64,000 nucleotides of DNA from assembly GCA_026389285.1 (NCBI GenBank), contig JAPLID010000173.1, positions 5,263 to 69,262 on the forward strand, in the 5' to 3' direction. The position numbers and the translations under genes were made by a program. The notes beneath the pieces were generated by a model. The model had not been told where the DNA came from. It did not search any database and saw nothing but the letters and a program-made list of their open reading frames with translations. Origin of the DNA: Cyanobacteriota bacterium (GTDB taxonomy: Bacteria; Cyanobacteriota; Cyanobacteriia; PCC-6307; Cyanobiaceae). Positions 34,341 to 44,829 of this stretch are shown in pieces (position 1 is the stretch's first letter; every line of letters starts with the position of its first letter).

Positions 34341-36177
34341 GCAGCTTGTTGGCAACGGGCTGACTGGGGGGAATCTTTTCGATAACCAGCAGCGCCTCGA
34401 CGATCTGCTTGGCCACCGGCACAGCGACGGTGGAGCCGTAGGCGTTGCCGCCCTGGGGCTCGTCAACCACCACCAACACCACATAGCGCGGGTCTTCCAC
34501 TGGCAGCACCGCCACGAAACTGCAGATCCGCGCCCCGGGGATGTAGACGCCGTTGAGGGCTTTCTGGGCCGTACCCGTCTTGCCGCCGATGCGGTATCCA
34601 GGAATCTTCAGGCCCTTGCCGCTGCCCTTCTGCACGACCGATTCCATCCAGTTGATCACGATCCGGGTGATCTTGGGATCGAGCAGCTGGACGCCTCGCA
34701 CCTCACCGTTTCTGGCCAGGGCATCGCCGGAGCGCAGGCCGCGGGTGATGTGGGGGCTGACCAGCTTGCCGCCATTGGCGAGCATGGCGTGCAGCTGCAG
34801 CAGCTTCAGCGGCGTCAACGAAAAGCCCTGGCCGAAGGCGGAAGTGGCGGGCTCGATCGGACTGCTGACGAACTCATTCCTGCTTTTGAGCTGACCGGCC
34901 ACAGCACCTGGCAGATCGGTGTCGGGCACATCATCGATGCCGATCGTGTGCAGCCAGTGCCAGAACCGCTCGTGTTTGACGCGGCTCATCGCCTGCACCA
35001 TGCCCACATTGCTGGACACCTGCAGCACGGTTGGGAAATCGATCACCCCGTGGGCGCTGTGGTCGTTGTTGAAGATCGGCCAGCCGCCGATGCTCAGCTG
35101 GCCGACATCATTGACCGTGCCGTTGGGTTGAATCGCCTTCTCCTGAAGCGCCATCGCCAGGTTGATCGGCTTGAAGGTGGAGCCTGGCTCGTAGAGATCC
35201 TGAACAGACCATTCGCGGAACAGGCCGGGGTTATAGCTCCAGAAGCGGTTGGGGTCGTAGGTGGGCGTGGAGGCCAGGGCGAGCATTTCGCCGGTGCGGG
35301 CATCGATGACCAGGGCGGCGCCTCGTTTGGCGCTCCACTGCTTGACCTGCTTGCTCAGGGCCTGCTGGGCCACTTGTTGCAGGCGGGCGTCGAGGGTGAG
35401 CTGCAGCCGCAGGTCGTCGCCGAAGAGTGAACCGGCCTGGATGCCATCGGGAAGGGGGGTGCCATCGGCTCCCCGACGCATGGTGAAGGTGGTCTCCTGG
35501 CGCAACAGATCGCGATTGGTGCTCTGTTCAAGGCCCGCCTGGGGCACCCGCTCGAGATTCAAGAAGCCAACTACATTGGCAAACAGCTGCCCCTGGGGAT
35601 AGATGCGCTGGGGATAACCCTCCAGATCGAGGCCGCTGATGCCGAGCTCCCGCACCCTCTGAGCGGTGTCGGGATCCAGTCCGCTGGCCAGTTTGATGCC
35701 GCTCTTGCGATTGCCGATCGTCTTGAGCAGCTGCTGCTTTGGCAGCGCCAGAACGACCGCCAGCCGGGCCACCACATCTTCAGGAGGACGGACGGACTGG
35801 GGGTCGTCACCAGGAAGATTGAAGTAACGGGGATGGGCCCAGAGGGTGAAGCGCTCCTCGTCGAGGGCCACCAGTTGTCCCATCCGGTCGACGATTGTGC
35901 GGCGAAGGCCCAGGGGAGAGCCCGGGTGGGTCTGGGTGGCCCGGGCGCGGGCCTGCAGCCGCTGACCCTGAACCACCTGAAGCCAGGCGAGCCGCCCGGC
36001 CAGACCCGTCAGCGCAGCTACCAGCAGGAGGTAGACGGCCAGCATCCGACTGCCAGAAAGGGGCTTGATCTCGATCACCTTGGAGGGGCGAGCACCACTT
36101 ACTCTGCCGCCGGTGATCGGACTACTGCCTTTGCGGGGGCCGCTGGGTGGATGCCGTCGGGTGGACGCGCGGGACAT
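34327..36177 (-). CDS. ftsI: Penicillin-binding protein 2 / FtsI
   Basis: YEPGSTFKPINLAMAL, SSNVGMVQ, GGKTGTAQK. Confidence 0.93.
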   Translation of the reverse strand: MSRASTRRHPPSGPRKGSSPITGGRVSGARPSKVIEIKPLSGSRMLAVYLLLVAALTGLAGRLAWLQVVQGQRLQARARATQTHPGSPLGLRRTIVDRMGQLVALDEERFTLWAHPRYFNLPGDDPQSVRPPEDVVARLAVVLALPKQQLLKTIGNRKSGIKLASGLDPDTAQRVRELGISGLDLEGYPQRIYPQGQLFANVVGFLNLERVPQAGLEQSTNRDLLRQETTFTMRRGADGTPLPDGIQAGSLFGDDLRLQLTLDARLQQVAQQALSKQVKQWSAKRGAALVIDARTGEMLALASTPTYDPNRFWSYNPGLFREWSVQDLYEPGSTFKPINLAMALQEKAIQPNGTVNDVGQLSIGGWPIFNNDHSAHGVIDFPTVLQVSSNVGMVQAMSRVKHERFWHWLHTIGIDDVPDTDLPGAVAGQLKSRNEFVSSPIEPATSAFGQGFSLTPLKLLQLHAMLANGGKLVSPHITRGLRSGDALARNGEVRGVQLLDPKITRIVINWMESVVQKGSGKGLKIPGYRIGGKTGTAQKALNGVYIPGARICSFVAVLPVEDPRYVVLVVVDEPQGGNAYGSTVAVPVAKQIVEALLVIEKIPPSQPVANKLPKAV

Positions 36178-36660
36178 TCAGTACCCCGCTGGGATCTGCT
36201 GCTGCTGAAGGGTGGCGAACATCGGCGCTGGCGTGTTGCTGGCCAGGGCCTGAGGCTGGGAGAGGTGGATCAGCTTGGTGCTGCTGGTCGGCACGAGTTC
36301 GCCGGGTTTGCGCATCGCCCCGAGATGGTGCTGCTCGAGCAGAGCCGAGGATTCCTGGAGGCGATGCTCCATCGATTTGGAGGCCTCGAGCTCCAAATAG
36401 CTGTGGGCCCATTCGTTCTGCCAGTGCAGGGTCAGGGCACTGAGGGCGATCATGGAAAGTCCGAGGCCAGCAAGCGCGCCGCTGCTGATGCGGTGCAGAC
36501 CAGCCAGCCAGGGGGACTGGCGTTCGATCCGTCTCGCCGAAAAGGACCCCTCGATTAAGCGCAGAGAGCGGGATTCCTGCCTGCTGCGTCGGGAAGGGCG
36601 GGAGAGACTGGCAACGGAGGCAACCAAGGAAGCCGGAACAACACTGCGCAAGTGAACCAC
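36178..36660 (-). CDS. Small single-TM protein upstream of ftsI (FtsL-like position)
   Basis: Single TM followed by coiled-coil-like region, immediately upstream of ftsI. Confidence 0.65.
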   Translation of the reverse strand: MVHLRSVVPASLVASVASLSRPSRRSRQESRSLRLIEGSFSARRIERQSPWLAGLHRISSGALAGLGLSMIALSALTLHWQNEWAHSYLELEASKSMEHRLQESSALLEQHHLGAMRKPGELVPTSSTKLIHLSQPQALASNTPAPMFATLQQQQIPAGY

Positions 36661-36693
36661 TCATCCCGGGCACCGGCAAGCGCCCGTTTCGAT

Positions 36694-38094
36694 TCAGCCA
36701 GCGAGCACGAGCAGATTGAGGAAGGTGAGACTGTTCCAGAGGGCGTGCATCAGCACCGAAGCCCCCAGTCGACCACTGCGCCAGCGCAGCCAGCCGAGCC
36801 CGATGCCCAGCACGAACAAGGGCACCAGCTCGCTCAGGCTCAGATGGGCAAGTGCGAATACAGCCGCACTGATCAACACCGCTGCTCCGCCCCCCCAGCG
36901 CCGGCCGACGACGGGCAGGAGCACCCCGCGGAACAGGGCCTCTTCAAACAGAGGCGCCAGCACGATGGCAGTCAGGGCAAAGCAGGCCAGAGCGCGGGGA
37001 TCCGGGCTGCTAAGCACGAGCTCAAGCATCGGATTGCTGCCGCCGGGATCCGGCCAGAAACGATCGATCAGCCAGCCGCACAGGGAGACTGCCGGCAGCA
37101 TCATCAACACCAGGCCGGCCGCAGATCCCAGGGTGGAGCTCCAGGGCCGCCAACGCCATTGCAGCCAGCCCTGGCCGGGCCGCTCACCCCGGCCCTGCAA
37201 CATCCACACCAGGATCAGCAGCGGTGCGGCCATCAGAGCCAGGTAGAGCATCAGCACCTGCACCCCCTGGGATAGGGCGTCATTGAGCGGCAGCAAGGCC
37301 ACGAGTCCCTTCAGGCGCTGCTGCAGCAGCTGCGGCAGGATCACTTCACCGAGCACCACGAAACCTCCGGCCACGAGCAGGGTCCCATCGACCAGGCTCA
37401 GCGGCGGGCCGATCAAAGGCGGCGCCACAGGCAACCGCTGGCGCCAGGCCTGCCAGGCCAGCCGCAGCAGCAGGCCGCTGCCGAGCAACAGCAGCAGCAG
37501 GGGCAGCACGCTGACTCCCAGCAGCTGCAGCAGCAGGCGTCGTTGCCAGCGGCTCGCGGGGCAGGAGTCTCCGGGGGAGCCGAGCTGTTCACAACTCAGT
37601 TGAGCCACCAGCATCGGGGCTCGCCAGGGTTCGAGCCAGAACTGAAACTGGGCCGCATCCGCCCGCCTGCCCTCGCTGAGGGCTTTCAGCAGGGGCCGCC
37701 GCGGAGCGTCCACCATCTCCGTGAGGGCACGCAGTTCGGCTGCCGCCACCAGCGGCTGGCTGCCCCGTTGCAGCAGGGCCAGTTCCAGCCGCTGCAGCGC
37801 CGTTGCCGGAAGGGGTGAAGCCGCGATCTGCCGCTTCATCTCCCGGGCCAGTTCGGCCCGTGGATCCTTGCCTACCAATGGCTCCTGCAGGGACTGGGGC
37901 AGCAGCTCGCCGGCGAGGGCGGTCAACTCCAGCTGGCGCAGGTTGAGGGAATCGCCCACGGAGGGACGGCCCAGGCTGTCCACCAGACCGTTGAGCCAGA
38001 GCAGCAGACAGAGGGAGAGGCTGATCAGCGCCAGCAGCACCTTCCAGCCGGGCTCTGCACCACTGGCCGGGGAGGGGGGGGGACTGGCACGCAA
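36694..38094 (-). CDS. CPBP family intramembrane protease
   Basis: APLFEEALFRGVLLPVV, ALAHLSLSELVPLFVLGIGLGWL, MHALWNSL. Confidence 0.88.
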   Translation of the reverse strand: MRASPPPSPASGAEPGWKVLLALISLSLCLLLWLNGLVDSLGRPSVGDSLNLRQLELTALAGELLPQSLQEPLVGKDPRAELAREMKRQIAASPLPATALQRLELALLQRGSQPLVAAAELRALTEMVDAPRRPLLKALSEGRRADAAQFQFWLEPWRAPMLVAQLSCEQLGSPGDSCPASRWQRRLLLQLLGVSVLPLLLLLLGSGLLLRLAWQAWRQRLPVAPPLIGPPLSLVDGTLLVAGGFVVLGEVILPQLLQQRLKGLVALLPLNDALSQGVQVLMLYLALMAAPLLILVWMLQGRGERPGQGWLQWRWRPWSSTLGSAAGLVLMMLPAVSLCGWLIDRFWPDPGGSNPMLELVLSSPDPRALACFALTAIVLAPLFEEALFRGVLLPVVGRRWGGGAAVLISAAVFALAHLSLSELVPLFVLGIGLGWLRWRSGRLGASVLMHALWNSLTFLNLLVLAG

Positions 38095-38218
38095 GCGGGA
38101 GCCTCAGGGGATGGGATGAACCCGATTCTCCCTGGCGGGCCCTCAGGGCCGCCGACCGGCCGCCGGGTTTTCAGCCGGAGTTCTCCCATACGATGGTTCC
38201 CCCTGCGGCGCAAGGCCT

Positions 38219-39562
38219 GTGCCCCTTCGCATCGTTCTGGTCCGCCACGGGCTGAGCAGCTTCAACCTCGAACAGCGTTTTCAGGGTCGGGATGATCTCT
38301 CTTCGCTGCACGAGGAGGGTGCCCGCCAGGCGCGGGCAGCCGGAGAGGCCCTCGCCGATCTGCCTCTGACGGCCGCCTACAGCTCACCGCTGAGTCGGGC
38401 TCGGGACACCACCGCACTGCTGCTGCAGAGCCAGGCACAACCCCCGGCCCCCCGCTTCGAAGATGACCTGCTGGAGATCGATCTCGGTCCCTGGAGCGGC
38501 CTGTTGCGCAGCGAGGTGCGGCAACGCCATCCCGAGCAGGAACGGATCTGGCGGCAGGCACCGGAAACGATGGAACTGCAAAGGGCGGATGGAACCCCCT
38601 ACCGGCCGCTGCCCGAGCTGATGGTGCAGGCCCAGCGGTTCCTGGACCTGCTGCTGGAGCGCCATGACGATGCCTTGGCCAGGAGCGGCCAGGACACCGT
38701 GCTGGTGGTGGCCCACAACGCCATCCTGCGGGCGCTGCTATTGCAAGCCCTGGGGCTGCCAGCCAGCGGCTTCCGCCGTCTGCGGTTGGATAACGCCTCG
38801 ATCTCGGTGCTGAACATCGAGCGCGATTGGCAGAGCCGGCGCCAGGTCCAGATCGAGTCGGTCAACGGAACGGCCCATCTCGGCACGCCGCTGCCCCAGG
38901 CCGGCTCCGGGCCGCGGCTGCTGCTGGTGCGGCACGGCGAGACCGACTGGAACCGGGAAGGTCGGTTCCAGGGGCAGATCGACATTCCTCTCAACGCCAA
39001 CGGCCTGGCCCAGGCGGAAGCGGCCCGTCGTTTTCTGGCCCAGGTGCCGCTCCAGAGGGCTTACACCAGCCCCATGGCCAGACCGCGCCAGACCGCTGAG
39101 CGGATCCTCCTGGACCATCCCGGTGTCCCGCTCACCAGCAGCACGGGCCTGGTGGAGATTGGTCATGGCCTCTGGGAGGGGCAGCTGGAGCAGCAGATCG
39201 CCGAGGGCTGGCCCGAGCTGCTCGGTAACTGGAAGAGCGAGCCTCACACCGTGCAGATGCCCGAGGGGGAGACCCTCCAGCAGGTCTGGGATCGATCCCT
39301 GACGACCTGGAACCGGATCGCCCTCAGCCTCGATTCGGGCGAGACGGCCTTGGTGGTGGCCCACGACGCCGTCAACAAGACGATCCTCTGCGGCCTGCTG
39401 GGGCTCGGCCCTGAGGCGATCTGGGCCGTCAAGCAGGGCAATGGCGGCGTCACGGTGGTCGATTACCCCCAGGGTGCCGATGGCATGCCTGTGCTCACCT
39501 GCATGAATCTGACGGCCCATCTCGGCGGGGTGCTGGATTGCACCGCCGCCGGAGCGCTGTGA
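38219..39562 (+). CDS. Histidine phosphatase family protein with two tandem domains
   Basis: Two RHG motifs: IVLVRHGLSSFNLEQRFQGRDD and LLLVRHGETDWNREGRFQGQID. Confidence 0.9.
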   Translation: MPLRIVLVRHGLSSFNLEQRFQGRDDLSSLHEEGARQARAAGEALADLPLTAAYSSPLSRARDTTALLLQSQAQPPAPRFEDDLLEIDLGPWSGLLRSEVRQRHPEQERIWRQAPETMELQRADGTPYRPLPELMVQAQRFLDLLLERHDDALARSGQDTVLVVAHNAILRALLLQALGLPASGFRRLRLDNASISVLNIERDWQSRRQVQIESVNGTAHLGTPLPQAGSGPRLLLVRHGETDWNREGRFQGQIDIPLNANGLAQAEAARRFLAQVPLQRAYTSPMARPRQTAERILLDHPGVPLTSSTGLVEIGHGLWEGQLEQQIAEGWPELLGNWKSEPHTVQMPEGETLQQVWDRSLTTWNRIALSLDSGETALVVAHDAVNKTILCGLLGLGPEAIWAVKQGNGGVTVVDYPQGADGMPVLTCMNLTAHLGGVLDCTAAGAL

Positions 39563-40917
39563 CGCCGAGCTCGTCTTCACCCTCCTCAGCGCCTCTGCGC
39601 CAGCCCACTGACAGCCAGGGCGATCGCAGCGTTCTGCTGCGGGGGGTGCAGTTGCTGGAGGCGCCGGGGCAGCGGTTACGCCAGGCCGATGTGCTGATTA
39701 GGGATGGACTGCTGGAGTGGATCTCGCCGCCGCCTATGGGCGCGGATCCAGCCGGCGGGCCGGCCCCAGGCACCTTCGAGGAGATACTGGCGGGTGATCT
39801 CTGGCTGGGTCCGGCGCTGGTGGATCCCCACAGCTGCCTGGAGGATCCGCTGCAGGGTCGGGCGGAAACTCTGGAAAGCCTGGCGGCCGCTGCAGCAACG
39901 GGGGGCTACGGCACCGTGGCCCTGCTGCCCTGGGGACCCGTCTGGCGTGACCGGCCGGAGCTCCTGGCCCTGCACTGGCCAGCGCCGCTGCAGTTGCTGC
40001 TCTGGGGCAGTCTCAGCCAGGCCGGTGAGGACCGGGACCTGGCCAGCCATGTCGATCAGATCGAGGCCGGAGCGGTCGGTCTGGCCTGCGGCGAGCAGTT
40101 GCCGCCTCTGCCGCTGCTGGAGCGTGCTCTGCGGCTCGGGGAGATGGGAGAGCACCCCGTGCTGCTGGCGCCACGGGATTGTTCGCTCTGCCAGGAGGGC
40201 TTCGTGCGCGAACGGGTCGAGGCGCTAAGGGCCGGCTGGCCGGTGGACCCGGTCGCCAGCGAAAGTCTGCCGTTGGAGCTGATTCTTGGCCTGGCAGAGC
40301 TGCTGCCCCAGGCCAGCCTGCGACTGATGAACATCTCCACCGGCGAGGCGTTGCTGCGGTTGTCCCGCCAGCCGGCTCCACCGCCGGCCACGGTCCACTG
40401 GTGGCATCTGGTGGCGGACAGCAGTCGGCTTGATCCGGTCGAGGGCGGCTGGCGCACCGTGCCCTCCCTTGGAGGCCCTCAGGATCGCCAGGCTTTGATC
40501 GAGGCCCTGGCCGATGGACGTCTGCAGGCGGTGGCTGTCCATCACCAGGCCCTCGACGCCGAGGAACAGTTGCTGCCGCTCGATCAGCGACGCCCCGGCC
40601 TGGCGGGCCATGGCCAGGTGCTGCCCCTGCTCTGGCAGGCGCTGGTGGTCGAAAACGGCTGGCGCCCGGAACAGCTTTGGCAAGCTCTCTGCTGGGGGCC
40701 GGCCGGGTTCCTAGGCCTCGATCCCCCCAGGCTTGAAGCTCCCTCGCGCCGCTGGATCCTGTTCGATCCCTCGGATAAAGATGGGGCCGGCGAGTGGTGC
40801 ACAGGATCTCTGGCCGCCAATCCGCCCACGCCCCTCGGCGGCGGCAAGGGGGCTCTTGTGGGTTCCGGACTCAGGGGGCCTGCGGGCTGGTGGGCGCCAG
40901 GCTTCCCCAGGTCTTGA
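39538..40917 (+). CDS. Dihydroorotase-like amidohydrolase, probably non-catalytic
   Basis: VLLRGVQLL...ADVLIRDGLLEWI; LGPALVDPHSCLEDP; metal ligands degenerate; start uncertain. Confidence 0.7.
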   Translation: MHRRRSAVTPSSSSPSSAPLRQPTDSQGDRSVLLRGVQLLEAPGQRLRQADVLIRDGLLEWISPPPMGADPAGGPAPGTFEEILAGDLWLGPALVDPHSCLEDPLQGRAETLESLAAAAATGGYGTVALLPWGPVWRDRPELLALHWPAPLQLLLWGSLSQAGEDRDLASHVDQIEAGAVGLACGEQLPPLPLLERALRLGEMGEHPVLLAPRDCSLCQEGFVRERVEALRAGWPVDPVASESLPLELILGLAELLPQASLRLMNISTGEALLRLSRQPAPPPATVHWWHLVADSSRLDPVEGGWRTVPSLGGPQDRQALIEALADGRLQAVAVHHQALDAEEQLLPLDQRRPGLAGHGQVLPLLWQALVVENGWRPEQLWQALCWGPAGFLGLDPPRLEAPSRRWILFDPSDKDGAGEWCTGSLAANPPTPLGGGKGALVGSGLRGPAGWWAPGFPRS

Positions 40918-41612
40918 ACGGGTAGAAACGCCAGAAAGCCCGGCCGATGATTTCGCTCTGGGGCAGGAAATGGCCGCCGGGCCAGAAGCGACCATCCCAG
41001 CTGTTGCCCCGGTTGTCGCCGAGCACCAGCACATGCCCGCTGGGCACCACCGCATCGAGCGTGCGGCAGGGGCCCATGCCGCGACTGTCGACCGGGCAAT
41101 AGTTCCGGACGTAGGGCTCGTTCAGGGGACGGCCGTCGATCCTGACCCGCCCGAGCGGATCGATGACGACGTGATCACCCGGCAGGCCGATCACCCGCTT
41201 GATGAACGGCAGCACCGCTCTGGCTGATCAGCACGGGGTCGAAGTGGTGAGGCGCGTGAAAGACCACGATTTCACCGCGCTTCGGAGCATGACCCCGGTA
41301 AGACCACTTCTCGACCAGCAGCCGATCCTGGATCTGCAGGCCCGGCAGCATCGAACCGGAGGGGATGTAGCGCGCTTCCAGCAGGAACTGGCGGATGCCG
41401 AGGGCCACCGTCAGGGTGATCAGCACGCTGCGCCAAAAGACCCAGGGGCTTTCTTCGCTCGGGTTGCTGTTAATGCTGCGCGGCTTCGCTCTGGCTTCCT
41501 CGCTCTGGGGTTCCGTGGGACTCAAGGCACTCGTGCGGCAAGGAGCATGGTCGGCAGGCAGATTAGGCACGCATCCGCCGGTCGCGTCTCGATGGCACGC
41601 CCTCGCTGGCAC
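40871..41612 (-). CDS. lepB: Signal peptidase I; ORF interrupted near 41215
   Basis: FLLEARYIPSGSMLPGLQIQDRLLVEKWSYRGHAPKRGEIVVFHAP (frame 1); IKRVIGLPGDHVVIDPLGRV...VLVLGDNRGNSWDGRFWPGG (frame 2). Confidence 0.88.
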
Positions 41613-43112
41613 CAGGCCATTCCCAGGCCCGGCAACCGCCTAGGGCGGAACTGGGACCGGTTCGTGGCGATCTGGGCCACGGTCAATCTGGTCTGGGTCG
41701 GTTTTGATCTCACCTATGTGCCGCTGCGCACGTTCTGGCTGCAGCGCAATCTTTATCCGATCCCGTCGGTGCCGCTGGTGCTGCCGCTGCGCGCCATCCC
41801 CGACATCACCCCCTGGGTGGACCCGATCAAGGGCATCGAGCCTCACCGGGAGACCGAGGCCTACAACCGTGCCTTCGAGCAGCTGGACGCCGCCCTGCAG
41901 CAGCAGATCCCCGGCCAGCCCCTGCCAGCTTCGTTAACCCTGCTGCTGCAACGCCAGGTGCAGCTGACTGGCCAGATGATTGAAGCCAATCCTTTCGAGG
42001 CCACGGGAGCCTCCGGCACCCTCGAGAAGATCAAAAATCGCCTGCGCCAGCGGGCTAACCGCGATTCCGCCCGCCTGGCTGCCGCCGAGCTGCTTGATCC
42101 CGAGCGCCTCAGCCGGCTGCCCTGGGCCGGGGAGCGCCGCTTCTGGAACGAAAAGGTATTGCCGCTGGTGGCCACCAACTACTGGCGGTCGATCGATGAC
42201 AACGGCCGGCCGACCGATCATTTCTGGCGCTACGACCTGCTGCTGTTTCAGAGCGTTTTCGCCGTCGACATCCTGTTACGGGTGATCCGCTTGCGCCGCC
42301 GCCTGCCCGGGCTGGGCTGGGGCCAGGCCCTGCTGCTGCGCTGGATCGACCTGCCCCTGCTGCTGCCCTTCTGGCGCTGGCTGCGCCTGGCCCCCGTGGT
42401 GCAGCGGCTGCAATCCAGCGGCTTGATCAATCTCGAACCGCTGCGGGCCGTGATCAGCCGTGCCGTGGTGGCCCTGCTGGCGGTCGAGCTGTTTGAGGTG
42501 CTCGCCCTGCAGCTGATTGATGGCATGCAGGGGGTGATCCGCTCCCAGCGCTGGCCTAACCGCATCCGGGCCATGCGCAGCCATCAGACGGTCATCCATC
42601 GTGAAGAGCGCGAGCTGGTGGAGTTGGTGCGCATCTGGGCCCCCCTGCTGCTGGTGCAGGTGGCCCCGAGGCTGGCGCCGGAACTGCAAGGGGTGCTGGG
42701 CCACGCCCTGCAACAGAGCCTGCAGAACACGATGGTGCCGCCACCCTTGCGCCAGCTGCAACCGCTGCTGCAGGTGGAAAAGGGGTTCAGCCGCCAGCTG
42801 GCGGCCGGCGTCGTCGACAGCCTGATCGATCTGACCCGCACCACCGGGGAGCGCCTGGGACGGCGGGATGATCAGCAGCTGGAGCTGCTGCAGCGCTTCA
42901 TTGATCGCTTCTGGGAGGAGCTGGCTGCGGCCCTCGAGAATGGGCCGGCCTTGGAGCGCTCTCAGCAGCTGCTCTGTGCCTTCCTGGAGGATTTCAAGGG
43001 CACCTACGTGAGCCAGATCAACCGTTCGGGCATCGAAGGCCTGATCGCCCAACTTGACCAGCTGATGGTCATGGGGCCTGGTCCAGAACGGTCGTCCACT
43101 CCTGGGGATTGA
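41592..43112 (+). CDS. Conserved cyanobacterial multi-TM membrane protein
   Basis: Hydrophobic segments (FVAIWATVNLVWVGFDL; YDLLLFQSVFAVDILLRVI); long continuous ORF. Confidence 0.75.
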   Translation: MARPRWHQAIPRPGNRLGRNWDRFVAIWATVNLVWVGFDLTYVPLRTFWLQRNLYPIPSVPLVLPLRAIPDITPWVDPIKGIEPHRETEAYNRAFEQLDAALQQQIPGQPLPASLTLLLQRQVQLTGQMIEANPFEATGASGTLEKIKNRLRQRANRDSARLAAAELLDPERLSRLPWAGERRFWNEKVLPLVATNYWRSIDDNGRPTDHFWRYDLLLFQSVFAVDILLRVIRLRRRLPGLGWGQALLLRWIDLPLLLPFWRWLRLAPVVQRLQSSGLINLEPLRAVISRAVVALLAVELFEVLALQLIDGMQGVIRSQRWPNRIRAMRSHQTVIHREERELVELVRIWAPLLLVQVAPRLAPELQGVLGHALQQSLQNTMVPPPLRQLQPLLQVEKGFSRQLAAGVVDSLIDLTRTTGERLGRRDDQQLELLQRFIDRFWEELAAALENGPALERSQQLLCAFLEDFKGTYVSQINRSGIEGLIAQLDQLMVMGPGPERSSTPGD

Positions 43113-43506
43113 ACCCGGTGCTGATCCGGCCGTCAGCCGTGACCAGAAATGGCCGCTTGATCAACTTGCCATCGGCGGCAAGGGCCTGCAGGGCCTGGGC
43201 ATCGCTGAGGGCCTTGACCGCCGCGGCTCCCAGGGCCCGGTAGCTCTGGCCGCTGGTATTGAACAATTTGGCGCGTCCCAATTGCTGCAGTCCCGCCTCC
43301 AACTCCTCCGAGCTCGGGGGCTCGCGGGTGATGTCGAGCACCTCCACGTTGATCCCCTGCTGATTCAGCCAGGCAAGGGCTTTGCGGCAGGTGCTGCAGG
43401 CTGAATAGCTGTAAACACGCGGCACCCGCCGGAGCTCGGACACGGGGATGGCTTTGGCAGATGGGAGAGGAGCTGGCGCGGTGGCAGCGTGGATGGTGGC
43501 TGGCAC
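43069..43506 (-). CDS. ArsC/Spx/MgsR family protein
   Basis: YSYSACSTCRKALAWLNQQGINVEVLDITREPPS; KLIKRPFLV. Confidence 0.88.
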   Translation of the reverse strand: MPATIHAATAPAPLPSAKAIPVSELRRVPRVYSYSACSTCRKALAWLNQQGINVEVLDITREPPSSEELEAGLQQLGRAKLFNTSGQSYRALGAAAVKALSDAQALQALAADGKLIKRPFLVTADGRISTGFNPQEWTTVLDQAP

Positions 43507-43522
43507 CGCCCTGGCTGCTGGA

Positions 43523-43885
43523 CTATTTCTTGCCGATCAGAGACTTGAGGGCTCCGAGCAGGCTGTTGGAGCCCTTGCCCACGGCGTCGGAGGGGCGGGT
43601 GCGCACGGTCACGTCGCCGTTAACGGTGGTACGGCAGCTGAGGCGGTAACTGGCCGGGCGATCCGACAGGTAAACCTCCTCCACATCACTGCGGGGGGAA
43701 AGATTGCGAGCCCCTTCCAGGACTTCCATCACACAGGTGCCGCACTGGCCGATGCCACCACAATTGTTGACATTATTAAGGCCCTTGTAGGGGTTGATCC
43801 CGGCGTCCAGGGCGGCCTTGCGCAGGTTGGCGCCCTCAATGCATCCGACCTGCTGGCCTTCACGTTCGAAGCGAATGGTGGGCAC
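43523..43885 (-). CDS. 2Fe-2S ferredoxin
   Basis: NNCGGIGQCGTCVMEVLEG ... YRLSCRTTV. Confidence 0.88.
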   Translation of the reverse strand: MPTIRFEREGQQVGCIEGANLRKAALDAGINPYKGLNNVNNCGGIGQCGTCVMEVLEGARNLSPRSDVEEVYLSDRPASYRLSCRTTVNGDVTVRTRPSDAVGKGSNSLLGALKSLIGKK

Positions 43886-44010
43886 GGTCGATCCGGGGGA
43901 GAGAGGGCGCCGCTCAACTTACGGCACCTGCGGCCCCTTCCTGATCGTCACCCGGGCCTGCCGCTCCGATTGCGCCAGGGTTGGGGTCAGCTGACGCCAG
44001 GTTGCTTAAC

Positions 44011-44724
44011 ATGGTTGCAGCGTGGGCACGGTCTTTGAGCGAATCCAGCTACGACCTCGTCGTTCAGCAGCTGATTCCTGGCTACGCCAGCCTCGCCAGG
44101 TTGTCCGTGGCTTTGCTGGCGGCTTCGCCTCTTGCAGCGAGTCCAGGCGCCGCGGTGCTGGTGGCCGGCTGCGGCACTGGAGCAGAACTGCTGGAGGCCC
44201 GCGGCCAGCGGCCTGACTGGCAGCTGACGGCCATCGATCCGGCTGCCGAGATGCTGGTGGTAGCCCGGCGACGTCTGGAAGAGGCCGGACCTGACGGTCC
44301 CCCGGGGGCTCGGCCGGCCATCCGCTGGCGTCAGTCCACCGTCGAGGACCTGGATGCCCAGGCGGCCTTCGATGGCGCCCTCTCGGTGCTGGTGCTTCAG
44401 TCTCTCGCCGATGACGGCAGCAAGCTCGCCTTCCTCACGGCCCTGGCGCGCAGCCTGAAACCGGGCGGGCAGCTGGTGCTCGTCGATCTAATGCGCTCGG
44501 AGCGATCGCCCCTGCAGGCCCAGGTGGAGCAGGCCTGGCTTAGCTTCCAGGCCGCCAGTGGTCTCAAGGCCGCCGCCGAAGCCTTTGATGCCCTCAGCCA
44601 CGGGCTGCATCCCATCGGTCTGGCCAGGCTCACCGCCTTGGTCAATGCCGCCGGTTTCAGTGATCCGGCGCTGATTTTCAAGGCCCTTGCTGTCGAGGGA
44701 TTTCTGCTGCAGCGGCGGGCTTGA
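44011..44724 (+). CDS. SAM-dependent methyltransferase
   Basis: VLVAGCGTGAELLEA; LKPGGQLVLVDLMRSE. Confidence 0.85.
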   Translation: MVAAWARSLSESSYDLVVQQLIPGYASLARLSVALLAASPLAASPGAAVLVAGCGTGAELLEARGQRPDWQLTAIDPAAEMLVVARRRLEEAGPDGPPGARPAIRWRQSTVEDLDAQAAFDGALSVLVLQSLADDGSKLAFLTALARSLKPGGQLVLVDLMRSERSPLQAQVEQAWLSFQAASGLKAAAEAFDALSHGLHPIGLARLTALVNAAGFSDPALIFKALAVEGFLLQRRA

Positions 44725-44829
44725 GTCACGACCTGGCCGGCAATCTCTCCTCCGCTCTCCGGGCAGACGCGGCAGATCCCCTAGCACCAGCTCCACCGGC
44801 AACGATTGCGGCATTAAGGCCGTCCGCCA

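Noticed and set aside
32721-34385. 554-aa plus-strand ORF
   Set aside because: Antisense to transaldolase and its relic tail; no family motif.
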